A stretch of DNA of 16,629 nt, taken from the NCBI GenBank assembly GCA_946479705.1, contig CAMLHI010000020.1, forward strand, positions 1 through 16,629, given 5' to 3'. The translations under genes were made by a program, and so were the position numbers. This DNA is from an uncultured Oxalobacteraceae bacterium (GTDB lineage: Bacteria > Pseudomonadota > Gammaproteobacteria > Burkholderiales > Burkholderiaceae). This document shows, piece after piece, positions 9,995 through 16,629 of the stretch. How positions within the stretch are numbered: position 1 is the first letter of the stretch; every line of letters begins with the position of its first letter. Under the pieces are notes generated by a model, which was given only the letters and a program-made list of their open reading frames with translations, was not told the origin of the DNA and did no database searches.

Positions 9995-12900
9995 TCAGAT
10001 CCCCCGCCTCCTGGAGTAGTCTCTGAGACGCAGATAGCGGTGATCTTGCGTAAGCTTTGGCATGGCCTGCACGATCTCGCTTAGGCACTGTCCCAACTCT
10101 CCATATGTCCACTGCTGGCCGGCAATCACCGCGTTAAGTAGTAGCAATGCCTCCGCTGGGAATCGCCCGCACAGTTCAGATTTTTGCAATAGACGCACGA
10201 CGTAGTGCGGGTGCTCAAGCGGTAGCAGCCAGTCCTGCACCGCAGCCAATGCCGCGGGAAACTCGCCTCGGGCGGCAATGACCAGCCGCGCCAAGGATTC
10301 GGCGATTCTCGGGGTAGCCAAGTCGCGGGACTTAGGCCAGACTTCCTTCCAGAACGGCCGGACGCGGTTTTTCCAATAGTCCTCACGCTGGTCGGCGGCA
10401 CCGTCAAGCGCTTGAGAAAGCGCCTGTGCGGATACTTCAAGCCCTTCTTGCGGCAGCATTCCGATTGCGGATCGGAAGTCCTCCACTGCATACCCCCCTG
10501 TTGGGCCCAATGCCGCATAGGTTAGGAGCGTAGCGAACTGCTGGCGATGCTCGCCCAGATCAGCATAGTGGTTTGCGCTATCCAAGAACTGCGGCTTAAA
10601 GGCCTCCAACAAGGGCTGGTACAGGCGTGGTGACCACAGGAAGCCTTCCCACACGGCTTTTGCTTCCACCGAATTGCTCCAGCTGAACAGCGGTAACAAG
10701 TAATGTTCGGTCCAAGGGCGATCTACACGAAAAAAAGCGATCAGTCGCGACCCCAGCAGCACCCGCCCATGGCGAAACCTATCCACTTGCACGTTACAGA
10801 AGGCGGTGAAGAAGGGTTCGATGTCGGCTCGAAGAAGATCATTGTCGTTGGGGTGCTGTTTAAACCACAGATTGATTAGGGCTTGCGTGACATGCCCGAT
10901 TGGGTGGTTGATCGCGGAACCGACAGGGTCATAGGTTTCGGCGCCATTTCTGATGATGCGAGAACCCGCCGCTTCAAGCGGCAACGCCATTACACGGCGG
11001 CAAAGGTCAAGCAAAATGTCCTCGTGCCGGTTGCTCGACTTGGATGCGGCTTGTATCCACCATGTGACAGCATGCGCAATCTCGTGAAGTATGGTATCGG
11101 GCATGATCCCCACCAGGGGTGCGGCATACTGACAAGAGCGCAAGACTACGCCTTCTTCGGCCCAGGTCTGCAGTGCATCGCGCCATCTGCCGGCGGGCCA
11201 CACGCCATCCCGTGCCAAGTCGCATAGCGCGGACAAGCTATGAAAGAAGCGGGTGCGACAAACGTCGCTCCATGTATCTTCGTAAAACGGTCGCTGTTCA
11301 GGTATTGGCTTTCTCAGCCATTGAACGATATCACGCCGCTTTCGAGGCGCGATATCTACGTCGCGACTGTCTTCATAGTCCGGATCGCCCGTACCACTCA
11401 TCCAGTGCGAGAACTCATCACGCTCGTTTGCGGCTAACTGCCATTGAGGGTGTGCGTTGGATATGTCTTCCAAGCGGGCCTTTGCGGCCGCCCCCAATGC
11501 GAGGCCTGATTCGTTCAGTTTGGCCAAATGCAGCCAGACGGAGCGAGCAACGAAGCCCTGCCACCGATCCGACTCCAGGTCTTCCGGATACATCTCGCGC
11601 GGTGGGCCTGCAAGGATCGCCACCTCAAGACGTTCCTGTGCGTCCCCCGACAAATGCCGTCCCTGAAGTACGAACAACCTAAAAACCTCCCGTCCTGTAT
11701 TCGTGGACCAAAGCCACCACGTGCCATCGGCCAACAACCAATCCACCCATTGTTTGGGCGGGACGCATTCATCCTGGCTGGCGGAAAACAGGGCCAAGCG
11801 TTTGAAGCAGGGATACGGCAACTCAAACCATGCAGAGGCGATTCGTGTCGCGCGCGTACCATCGCTCGCACGAACGGCTATCCACGCATCACGCAGCAAT
11901 TCGATCAAGCTCACCCAGTCGTGGAAACCCCGGTTTTGCCAGTGTGGCGTAATGGAGGGAAGGTCCCAGTAAGAGCGGTCACTACGGTCGTCGGCCGCAC
12001 CCAACTCCCGCGATAGGTCCAATGCATCGCGCAACAGTTGCTGTAGGTCCTCAAGTAGCAGCGGCAAGGAAGCCCCCCAGCGCTCGTCTTCGATGTCGCG
12101 TAGAGCCGAGTGCACATGATTTGCGGCCAGCACGAGTTCCCAGTCGACTAACTGCCCGATTCGCGTGGGCACGCCAGTGCTCGAGTCGGCGTCGCCCCAA
12201 CGAAACGGCCTCTTCAACGTTACCTGAGGCGCGAGCAGTTCGCGCAACTCCAGGCGTAGTGGAGTTGTAAGTCCCTCTCTCTTAAGACGACCTTTCCAAC
12301 GATACAGGTCTGGATCGTGCCAAGGCGATTTCACCCGGCCGCTCAGCAAAAGGTGCCACAAGGTACGCATTAAGGGCCCAGGAATGGCCTCAGGGGAGTG
12401 CAAGCGAATTTCATCCAGCTCTGAAGTATTTCCGTCACGCTCCAGTGAAGCAAACCGATCTAGTTCGAGTTCGATCAGCCACAGCCATCGGTCATGCAGC
12501 TTTCCACCGCGTTCCGCAATCCAGATGAGCAGCCTCACGTCATTTAAATGGCGCACTAGCCAGCGAGCCAGTTCGAACATCACGTCATCCCACTGGGTGC
12601 CGGTGACGCCTCCAGAGGCCAGCGACATTGGTTGTGCGCGGTCATAGGACGCGGGTCGACGAATCAGGCTGAAGCGCAGTTTGGAATCGGTATCTTCGCG
12701 CGGCGTCACGTCGAAACGTGCCAGATCGCCGCGCCCAAACCTCTCGTCCGCAAAGGACTCCAGCAGCCAGTCCAGTGATGGGGCGGGGTTGAAATCAGCA
12801 AATCGTTTAGCCGGCAGTCCAGACTTGTCCGACAAGGCCCACAGCATCCGGCCAACGAAGTTGTCTGACTGTGTGCTGGCTTGCGGCCGGGCTAGGGCAT

Positions 12901-13822
12901 GTTTGACGACGATCGCCTCTTTGCCCTGTACCCCATCGCGGTAAGTGTCTGCCCAAGCGTGCAGGGTCTTGTGCAACGCTGAGTGGTCGTAACTAGTTGC
13001 GGGTACGCTATAAAGGATGGGTGTGACACCCTTGGCTTCCCATTCGAGGGTTTTCCGGGACTCTTGTCCTGGCTCGCAATCGCCCAGCGCCCAGGCCTGC
13101 GGCGTAACCTCGCCCAGCATTCTGTCGGCTGCCAATGCATCCATCATGTAGCGCAGTACCGGGTCGTTGATACTGTAGCCCACAAAGCAGACCACATAGT
13201 TTCGAAACAGCTCGCTCACAAAGCGTGCCGCCCAGCGTTCGGTGAGGTAGGCTAAGCCAAAATCACCACTTGTCACCACCAGACGATTAAGGGATGTGTC
13301 GTCCAACTTTTCAGGTAACAGTCCGTGCAGATAGACCAGCCCGTTCCAGCGGCTGTTCTTTGGGACCGGCAGCATTGGCGCGGCGTAAGTTTGGAAAGCT
13401 TGGCCCGTGCGTTTCGCCGCCACATGAAATACGCGGTCGAAGTTGGTGGTGACAAGCCGCAACGCGCCCTCGCGGCTTCGCGCCAAGCACAGCAGCGCAG
13501 CCTGCGAATCGGTGGCCCCCTTGCGGCGGAGATTAGGTTTCAGCGCGTGAGCAAGTGCTCGACGGACGGCCAGGCGCTGTCCGGGGAGGCGTCGTTCGAG
13601 CAGGTCAAGTGTGGCGTCGAACTGCCCGCGCTTGAACGCCTCACGCTCAATGTCTGAAAGTGTCGTGCCGTTAAGCCGGTAAATTTCATCCACCAGTCCA
13701 CTAAAGCCTGGCAGGCCGGCGGGATAGGAAATGCCAGCTCCACAGAAAAACACCACGCGGCCTTCCTCGTGTGCCTGCAAGAGTGCATCAGGGATGTCGG
13801 GACCATTGGTGACGAACTGCAC
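9995..13822 (-). CDS. SIR2-domain anti-phage defence protein, Dsr1-like
   Basis: The intact 1275-residue protein carries an N-terminal SIR2 domain (about 1-290): FFCGAGIS with GAGIS at 28-32, TTNFDR at 125-130 (Asn127), VYLHG with His166, and FVGYSINDPVLRYMM (213-227). Asn127 and His166 match in spacing the catalytic Asn/His pair of NAD+-hydrolysing defence sirtuins such as DSR2 (Asn133, His171). The remaining 980 residues, rich in Trp and Leu, look all-helical and have no domain I can name; in such proteins this part senses the phage trigger. Overall it most resembles the Dsr1 group, a single-gene abortive-infection system. The GTG start gives MQFVTNGPDIPD, the usual opening of these proteins; AGG lies 8 bases upstream, and the GTG abuts the TGA of the transposase fragment. 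Its composition is less GC-rich than its neighbours (34/60 against 42/60 in sample rows), pointing to transfer. NADase activity is inferred. Confidence 0.85.
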   Translation of the reverse strand: MQFVTNGPDIPDALLQAHEEGRVVFFCGAGISYPAGLPGFSGLVDEIYRLNGTTLSDIEREAFKRGQFDATLDLLERRLPGQRLAVRRALAHALKPNLRRKGATDSQAALLCLARSREGALRLVTTNFDRVFHVAAKRTGQAFQTYAAPMLPVPKNSRWNGLVYLHGLLPEKLDDTSLNRLVVTSGDFGLAYLTERWAARFVSELFRNYVVCFVGYSINDPVLRYMMDALAADRMLGEVTPQAWALGDCEPGQESRKTLEWEAKGVTPILYSVPATSYDHSALHKTLHAWADTYRDGVQGKEAIVVKHALARPQASTQSDNFVGRMLWALSDKSGLPAKRFADFNPAPSLDWLLESFADERFGRGDLARFDVTPREDTDSKLRFSLIRRPASYDRAQPMSLASGGVTGTQWDDVMFELARWLVRHLNDVRLLIWIAERGGKLHDRWLWLIELELDRFASLERDGNTSELDEIRLHSPEAIPGPLMRTLWHLLLSGRVKSPWHDPDLYRWKGRLKREGLTTPLRLELRELLAPQVTLKRPFRWGDADSSTGVPTRIGQLVDWELVLAANHVHSALRDIEDERWGASLPLLLEDLQQLLRDALDLSRELGAADDRSDRSYWDLPSITPHWQNRGFHDWVSLIELLRDAWIAVRASDGTRATRIASAWFELPYPCFKRLALFSASQDECVPPKQWVDWLLADGTWWLWSTNTGREVFRLFVLQGRHLSGDAQERLEVAILAGPPREMYPEDLESDRWQGFVARSVWLHLAKLNESGLALGAAAKARLEDISNAHPQWQLAANERDEFSHWMSGTGDPDYEDSRDVDIAPRKRRDIVQWLRKPIPEQRPFYEDTWSDVCRTRFFHSLSALCDLARDGVWPAGRWRDALQTWAEEGVVLRSCQYAAPLVGIMPDTILHEIAHAVTWWIQAASKSSNRHEDILLDLCRRVMALPLEAAGSRIIRNGAETYDPVGSAINHPIGHVTQALINLWFKQHPNDNDLLRADIEPFFTAFCNVQVDRFRHGRVLLGSRLIAFFRVDRPWTEHYLLPLFSWSNSVEAKAVWEGFLWSPRLYQPLLEAFKPQFLDSANHYADLGEHRQQFATLLTYAALGPTGGYAVEDFRSAIGMLPQEGLEVSAQALSQALDGAADQREDYWKNRVRPFWKEVWPKSRDLATPRIAESLARLVIAARGEFPAALAAVQDWLLPLEHPHYVVRLLQKSELCGRFPAEALLLLNAVIAGQQWTYGELGQCLSEIVQAMPKLTQDHRYLRLRDYSRRRGI

Positions 13823-14143
13823 TCAATGCCTCGCGTTGTATGATCGCTCCAGCGTCGCGCACGGACCCGTGCAGCCCTGGAAACTCAAGCGGTCCAACGG
13901 CTGGAATTCCACCGGCTCGTCGGAGAGGTTGAACAATTGCTGGATCCGCAAAATGGGCACTATCACTTCGGTCGGAAACGGCGGACGACCTCCGCGTTCT
14001 CGCCCCGGTCGCGGTGCCGCTTGATCGACCGAGGCGGCAAGCGCGGTGAAGTCAATATGCCGCTCCATGATTTGCATCATATCGCCAAGCCTGGACGGCT
14101 TGGCTTCGCGCTCCTGGGCGGCATACGGATTGGGTTTCATCAT
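13823..14143 (-). pseudogene. IS5-family transposase, N-terminal fragment
   Basis: The 106-codon frame matches IS5-family transposases for its first 88 or so residues: ERHIDFTALAASVDQ, GGRPPFPTEVIVPILRI and QQLFNLSDEPVEFQPLDRLS (the DUF772 helical domain). After LSFQ (near 13886) the homology stops and 17 unrelated residues follow to a TGA at 13823-13825. The missing part should hold about 60 further residues before the fragment resumes at about 9890. The TGA is immediately followed by the GTG of the SIR2 gene, so this fragment may act as a leader cistron. No transposase activity is possible without the catalytic residues. Confidence 0.8.
13859..13872 (-). promoter_or_regulatory. GC-rich dyad upstream of the SIR2 start
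   Basis: GCACGG-GT-CCGTGC (minus strand) is a perfect 6-bp dyad with a 2-base centre, 37 bases before the GTG and close to the point where transposase homology ends. It could be an operator for the defence gene or part of the cassette end. No good promoter hexamers accompany it. Confidence 0.3.
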
Positions 14144-14191
14144 GGCTGAGTCATCAAGATAGGTACGCCGACATCATGCCATGGCTGCAGA

Positions 14192-14208
14192 GGTTTTTCG
14201 AGGTCCGC
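14192..14208 (-). repeat. Right terminal inverted repeat of the IS5-like element
   Basis: The reverse complement GCGGACCTCGAAAAACC matches the left end at 14 of 17 positions. It lies 49 bases upstream of the transposase fragment's start and 12 bases from the stop of the following gene. The outermost bases are the diverged ones. Confidence 0.55.
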
Positions 14209-14220
14209 GGCCCGCACAGC

Positions 14221-14685
14221 TTACTTGGCAGCGGCCTTCTTCACGTCGGCCGCGGCTTCGATCTTTTTCTCTTTGGTCTTGGCGGCAGCTTCCGCCTTGT
14301 CGGCCGACGCCTCGACGGCGACTTTCTCGGCTTTCTTGTCGGCCTTGATCATCTTCTTCTCGGCCTTCAGGTTCGCTTCGCCGACCTTCTTCTCGGCCTT
14401 GGCTTCGGCCTTCATCTTGTCTTCCGGGTCGGCCTTGGCCACGTCAGCGCTGGCGTCAGCGTGCTTTTTCACGGCGTCGGCATGGGCCTTGGCCTTCTTG
14501 GCGTCGGCCTTGGCATGCGCCTTGGTGACTTTTTCGTCGGCCTTGGCATCGACCTTGGCTTCCTTCTCTTCCGCCTTGGCGACGGTCTTCTCGGCCTTGA
14601 CTTCCGCCTTGGCTACTTCAGGGGTCTGGGCGTAGACGGAGGTGGCAAACAGACCGGCGATCAGGGTGACGAGTAATTTGTTCAT
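14221..14685 (-). CDS. Secreted Ala/Lys-rich helical protein of unknown function
   Basis: The 154-residue protein starts with a standard signal peptide, MNKLLVTLIAGLFATSVYA, with probable cleavage before Gln20. The rest is almost only Ala, Lys, Glu, Asp and Val in short repeating units such as KAEAKAEKK and KADAKKAKAHA, which should form a long, very basic single helix or coiled coil. The composition recalls the helical domain of TolA and histone H1-like proteins, but no domain boundary or partner-binding motif is visible, so similarity may be compositional only. The true start is the ATG at 14685: the signal peptide begins there and GAGG (14694-14697) precedes it by 8 bases. The frame stays open far upstream only as a shadow of the neighbouring hydrolase. 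An 11-bp inverted repeat borders its ribosome-binding site. Confidence 0.75.
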   Translation of the reverse strand: MNKLLVTLIAGLFATSVYAQTPEVAKAEVKAEKTVAKAEEKEAKVDAKADEKVTKAHAKADAKKAKAHADAVKKHADASADVAKADPEDKMKAEAKAEKKVGEANLKAEKKMIKADKKAEKVAVEASADKAEAAAKTKEKKIEAAADVKKAAAK

Positions 14686-14697
14686 GGTTTTGACCTC

Positions 14698-14744
14698 TTC
14701 TGGAATGGGTGGGGAAACTTTTCGATTCAGTAACCATTCCAGAA
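14698..14744 (-). promoter_or_regulatory. 11-bp inverted repeat next to the ribosome-binding site of the Ala/Lys-rich gene
   Basis: TTCTGGAATGG (14698-14708) and CCATTCCAGAA (14734-14744) are perfect inverted copies with a 25-base loop. In the transcript the proximal arm ends exactly where the Shine-Dalgarno GAGG (14697-14694) begins, so folding could hinder ribosome access. As DNA it could equally be an operator site for a dimeric regulator. Confidence 0.5.
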
Positions 14745-14798
14745 TATGAGCAATCGATAACCAGATCTGTACGCTGGCGCACGTACATACCATGCATG

Positions 14799-16193
14799 CT
14801 AGTGGCGCAGCCCCGGCTTGCGGGCCGGCGCGGGTGCGGGCACTGGTGCGGGTGGAGCCGGCTCGGGTACCGGCGCGACGGCATTGCGGTACTCGTAGAA
14901 CGGCTGCTTGATGGTAATCGGCCGCACGTCCATGCGCAGGTAGTAGGCCGAATAGGCATCGTAGATGGCCGAGGCATAGCCCACGGATTCCTTGGTGCGG
15001 CTGAAGCGGAACTCGAAACCGAGGTCGGGCTGCAGGTCGCGCGGGCTGCCGAAGGCGATGCCGATGGCTTCCTGCTGGTCGCTGTCGACCAGCTTGGTCA
15101 TCAGGTCCACCACCGCCGTGTGGCCGAGGATATCGGCGGTAAACAGCGGCCCGCGGTAGTAGGGCGACTTCGGATCGAACTTGCCCTCGGCCTTGTCGGG
15201 CGAGGGCGTGGCCGTGTGGGTCTCGAAGCTGTAGTGGTCGCCGTTGTCGAGATAGCTGATCTTGACGTTGCTGACATTGAAGGCGCCCGCATCGGTACTC
15301 GCCTCGCTCAGGTCCAGCAGCAGCGCGCCCTTGTAGCCGATGATCTCCACGTCGCGGTCGGGCGAAATGATCATCGCCGTGTTCTCGTCGATGCCCAGGC
15401 CGAATTTGTAGTTCTTGGCCAGCATGGCCGGCAGCATGCGCGCGAAGCGCCCGCGCACCAGCAGGTGCTGGTCGACGAAGATGTCGTCGCCGATAAAGCC
15501 CAGGCCATAGGACAGTTCCATGCCGTCGGCCACGCCGCGCTTCAAGGTCGAGAGCACCGAGCGCACCTGGTAGAACATGGTCTTGCTCATCATGGCCGCG
15601 CCGGCGCTGGTGCCGGCGATCACGCCGCCGCGCCGGTACATCTCCCACAGGGCGTCGAGCACCACGGTATTGGTGCCGTCCGGCTTGCGCAGGGCCGCGG
15701 TGATGCGGGCCTGGTCGCCGCCCACGAAAAAGGCGCCGCCCGCCGCCGCCACTTCCTTGGCCAGTTCCGCGTCGTTGGCCGGCATGCGCGCATCGTTGCC
15801 GACGCGCCCAGCCACCGGTACCACGAAGGCATCGGCGCCGTAGGCGTTGAGCTGTTCGACGTCGGCCAGCGCGGCGCGCTCGGGATTATTCGACGCGGTG
15901 CCGAACACCGCGATCTTGGCGCCCGGACCGCCGGCCAGCGCCACGATGCGCTGCCACACCGGCGCGTTCTCGCCGCGCAGGCCGCCGCCGATGATGACGA
16001 GCGAACCTTTCGGCGCAGGCTGCGGCTTGTTGATCACGATGACCGGCGCGGGCGGCCTGTCCACGACGGGCGCCGGGGTGTTTTGTCCACGCGGTTGCGC
16101 CTGTTCCTGGACGGGCGCTTGCGGCTTTGCCTGCACGGTGGCGCTCAGCGCCATCAGAAGAATTCCTGCATATCGGCAGGCCAATTTCAGCAT
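14799..16193 (-). CDS. Secreted cyanophycinase-like serine hydrolase (peptidase S51 family)
   Basis: The 464-residue protein has a signal peptide (MLKLACRYAGILLMALSATVQA, cut before Lys23 likely), a Pro-rich linker to about 62, and a peptidase S51/cyanophycinase domain. Motifs are GSLVIIGGGLRG (63-74), FFVGGDQARIT (155-165), the nucleophile elbow AGTSAGAAMMS (193-203, Ser196), DQHLLVRGRFARM (241-253) and GIDENTAM (267-274). Cyanophycinases cleave the storage polymer multi-L-arginyl-poly-aspartate into beta-Asp-Arg dipeptides; secreted ones serve to use external polymer. The family also holds other exo-acting hydrolases, so the substrate is not certain. A Pro/Ala-rich tail (about 440-464) is unusual and may be a flexible linker. 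The start has no strong ribosome-binding site, though AAAAGGA lies 10 bases upstream. The Ala/Lys-rich gene follows 113 bp downstream on the same strand. Confidence 0.85.
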   Translation of the reverse strand: MLKLACRYAGILLMALSATVQAKPQAPVQEQAQPRGQNTPAPVVDRPPAPVIVINKPQPAPKGSLVIIGGGLRGENAPVWQRIVALAGGPGAKIAVFGTASNNPERAALADVEQLNAYGADAFVVPVAGRVGNDARMPANDAELAKEVAAAGGAFFVGGDQARITAALRKPDGTNTVVLDALWEMYRRGGVIAGTSAGAAMMSKTMFYQVRSVLSTLKRGVADGMELSYGLGFIGDDIFVDQHLLVRGRFARMLPAMLAKNYKFGLGIDENTAMIISPDRDVEIIGYKGALLLDLSEASTDAGAFNVSNVKISYLDNGDHYSFETHTATPSPDKAEGKFDPKSPYYRGPLFTADILGHTAVVDLMTKLVDSDQQEAIGIAFGSPRDLQPDLGFEFRFSRTKESVGYASAIYDAYSAYYLRMDVRPITIKQPFYEYRNAVAPVPEPAPPAPVPAPAPARKPGLRH

Positions 16194-16358
16194 CGGTCGT
16201 CATTCCTTTTATCGGGGCCATTGCACGTAAGTACAATGTTGCATGTTATTTCAGTAGCCCGTAGGCAAATGATACGCTGGATTCGGGATCAATGTCGCCG
16301 TGTTCGGCACGCCGGATTTGTGCCACACTTGCCATCGATGCCACAACCGCTAACTGCC

Positions 16359-16629
16359 ATGCACGTAAAAACCCACGACGTTTCCCTCCCCGGCAGCAGC
16401 ATGCACTGCCAGCTGACCAGCTACCACTTCGGCACGCCCGGGCGCGGCAAGAAAGTGTATATCCAGGCCTCGCTGCACGCCGATGAAGTGCCGCCCATGC
16501 TGGTGGCCCAGTTCCTGCGCAAGGAACTGGCGCGGCTGGAACCCCAGCTGCAGGGCGAAGTGATCCTGGTCCCCGCGGCCAATCCGATCGGGCTGGCCCA
16601 GGCCATCCATGGCGCGCCCTTCGGCCGCT
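16359..16629 (+). CDS. Succinylglutamate desuccinylase/aspartoacylase family protein, 5' part
   Basis: The first 90 codons of a gene running off the window end. The segment KKVYIQASLHADEVPPMLV contains His40 and Glu43, the HxxE zinc-ligand pair of M14-type succinylglutamate desuccinylase/aspartoacylase enzymes, which remove acyl groups from N-acyl amino acids. It is followed by the family's VPAANPIGL block (71-79). I chose ATG 16359; an in-frame ATG at 16338 would add seven residues, and neither has a clear ribosome-binding site. It diverges from the cyanophycinase-like gene across about 165 bp, so the two could serve one amino-acid or peptide use pathway, but that is speculation. The substrate cannot be inferred from this part. 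Confidence 0.8.
   Translation, partial: MHVKTHDVSLPGSSMHCQLTSYHFGTPGRGKKVYIQASLHADEVPPMLVAQFLRKELARLEPQLQGEVILVPAANPIGLAQAIHGAPFGR

Larger units (their letters stand above)
7812..14208 (-). mobile_element. Remnant IS5-family element broken by an IS1182 copy and a SIR2 cassette
   Basis: Three things define it. Imperfect inverted ends lie at 7812-7828 and 14192-14208. An IS5-type transposase N-terminus starts at 14143. A middle portion of an IS5-type transposase (with two catalytic Asp) lies at about 9892-9524. Fragments and ends are in the order and orientation expected of one element read on the minus strand. About 60 codons are missing where the SIR2 cassette sits, and the part encoding the third catalytic residue is not recognisable, so the element is dead. 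No target duplication is visible at its outer borders. The interpretation as a single original element is an inference; two related copies recombining is the alternative. Confidence 0.6.

Noticed and set aside
9995..13822. A second defence gene or anti-toxin partner beside the SIR2 gene.
   Set aside because: The flanks within the cassette are under 110 bases on each side and hold no credible frame; the system appears to be a single gene.
14221..15648. A continuous 475-codon minus-strand frame that could be read as one long protein.
   Set aside because: Its upstream two thirds lie in another frame of the cyanophycinase-like gene and are Arg/Gly/Ala-rich noise; only the part from ATG 14685, with a signal peptide and ribosome-binding site, is a gene.

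Overview
The window looks like a chromosomal segment of a high-GC betaproteobacterium of the order Burkholderiales, most likely Oxalobacteraceae (Massilia-like). This rests on GC-rich coding sequence (42 of 60 bases in row 6901-6960), the character of the topoisomerase IV subunits and my recollection of related proteins. No database search was possible.

Left part (1-3303), all on the minus strand: a RES-domain toxin preceded by its antitoxin (160-1352), with a clear promoter that carries a 12-bp direct repeat; a class I glutamine-amidotransferase-like hydrolase of the PuuD type (1438-2388); and a protein built of two degenerate receiver domains, both with Asn at the phosphorylation site (2476-3303). 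Divergent from the last gene is the housekeeping core of the window, parE (3434-5437) and parC (5491-7806), the two subunits of topoisomerase IV.

Central part (about 7812-14208): a nested mobile region sits 5 bases after the parC stop and 12 bases before the stop of the next, convergent gene. An IS5-family element, recognisable by imperfect 17-bp ends and by two pieces of its transposase, has been broken twice. An IS1182-family element (7986-9523, flanked by CTAG) lies in its distal part. A cassette of about 4 kb with a single intact gene lies inside its transposase gene. That gene (9995-13822) encodes a 1275-residue protein with an N-terminal SIR2 domain, most like the Dsr1 group of anti-phage sirtuins, which are thought to act by destroying NAD+. 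Its base composition (34 of 60 G+C in row 10981-11040) is clearly lower than that of its neighbours. Its GTG start directly abuts the stop codon of the truncated transposase N-terminal fragment. This is the most interesting feature of the window: a one-gene defence system carried in, and perhaps expressed from, a dead insertion sequence.

Right part (14209-16629): a secreted Ala/Lys-rich helical protein with an inverted repeat beside its ribosome-binding site (14221-14685), a secreted cyanophycinase-like serine hydrolase (14799-16193), both on the minus strand, and the divergent 5' end of a succinylglutamate desuccinylase/aspartoacylase family gene cut by the window end. I see no rRNA, tRNA or CRISPR array.
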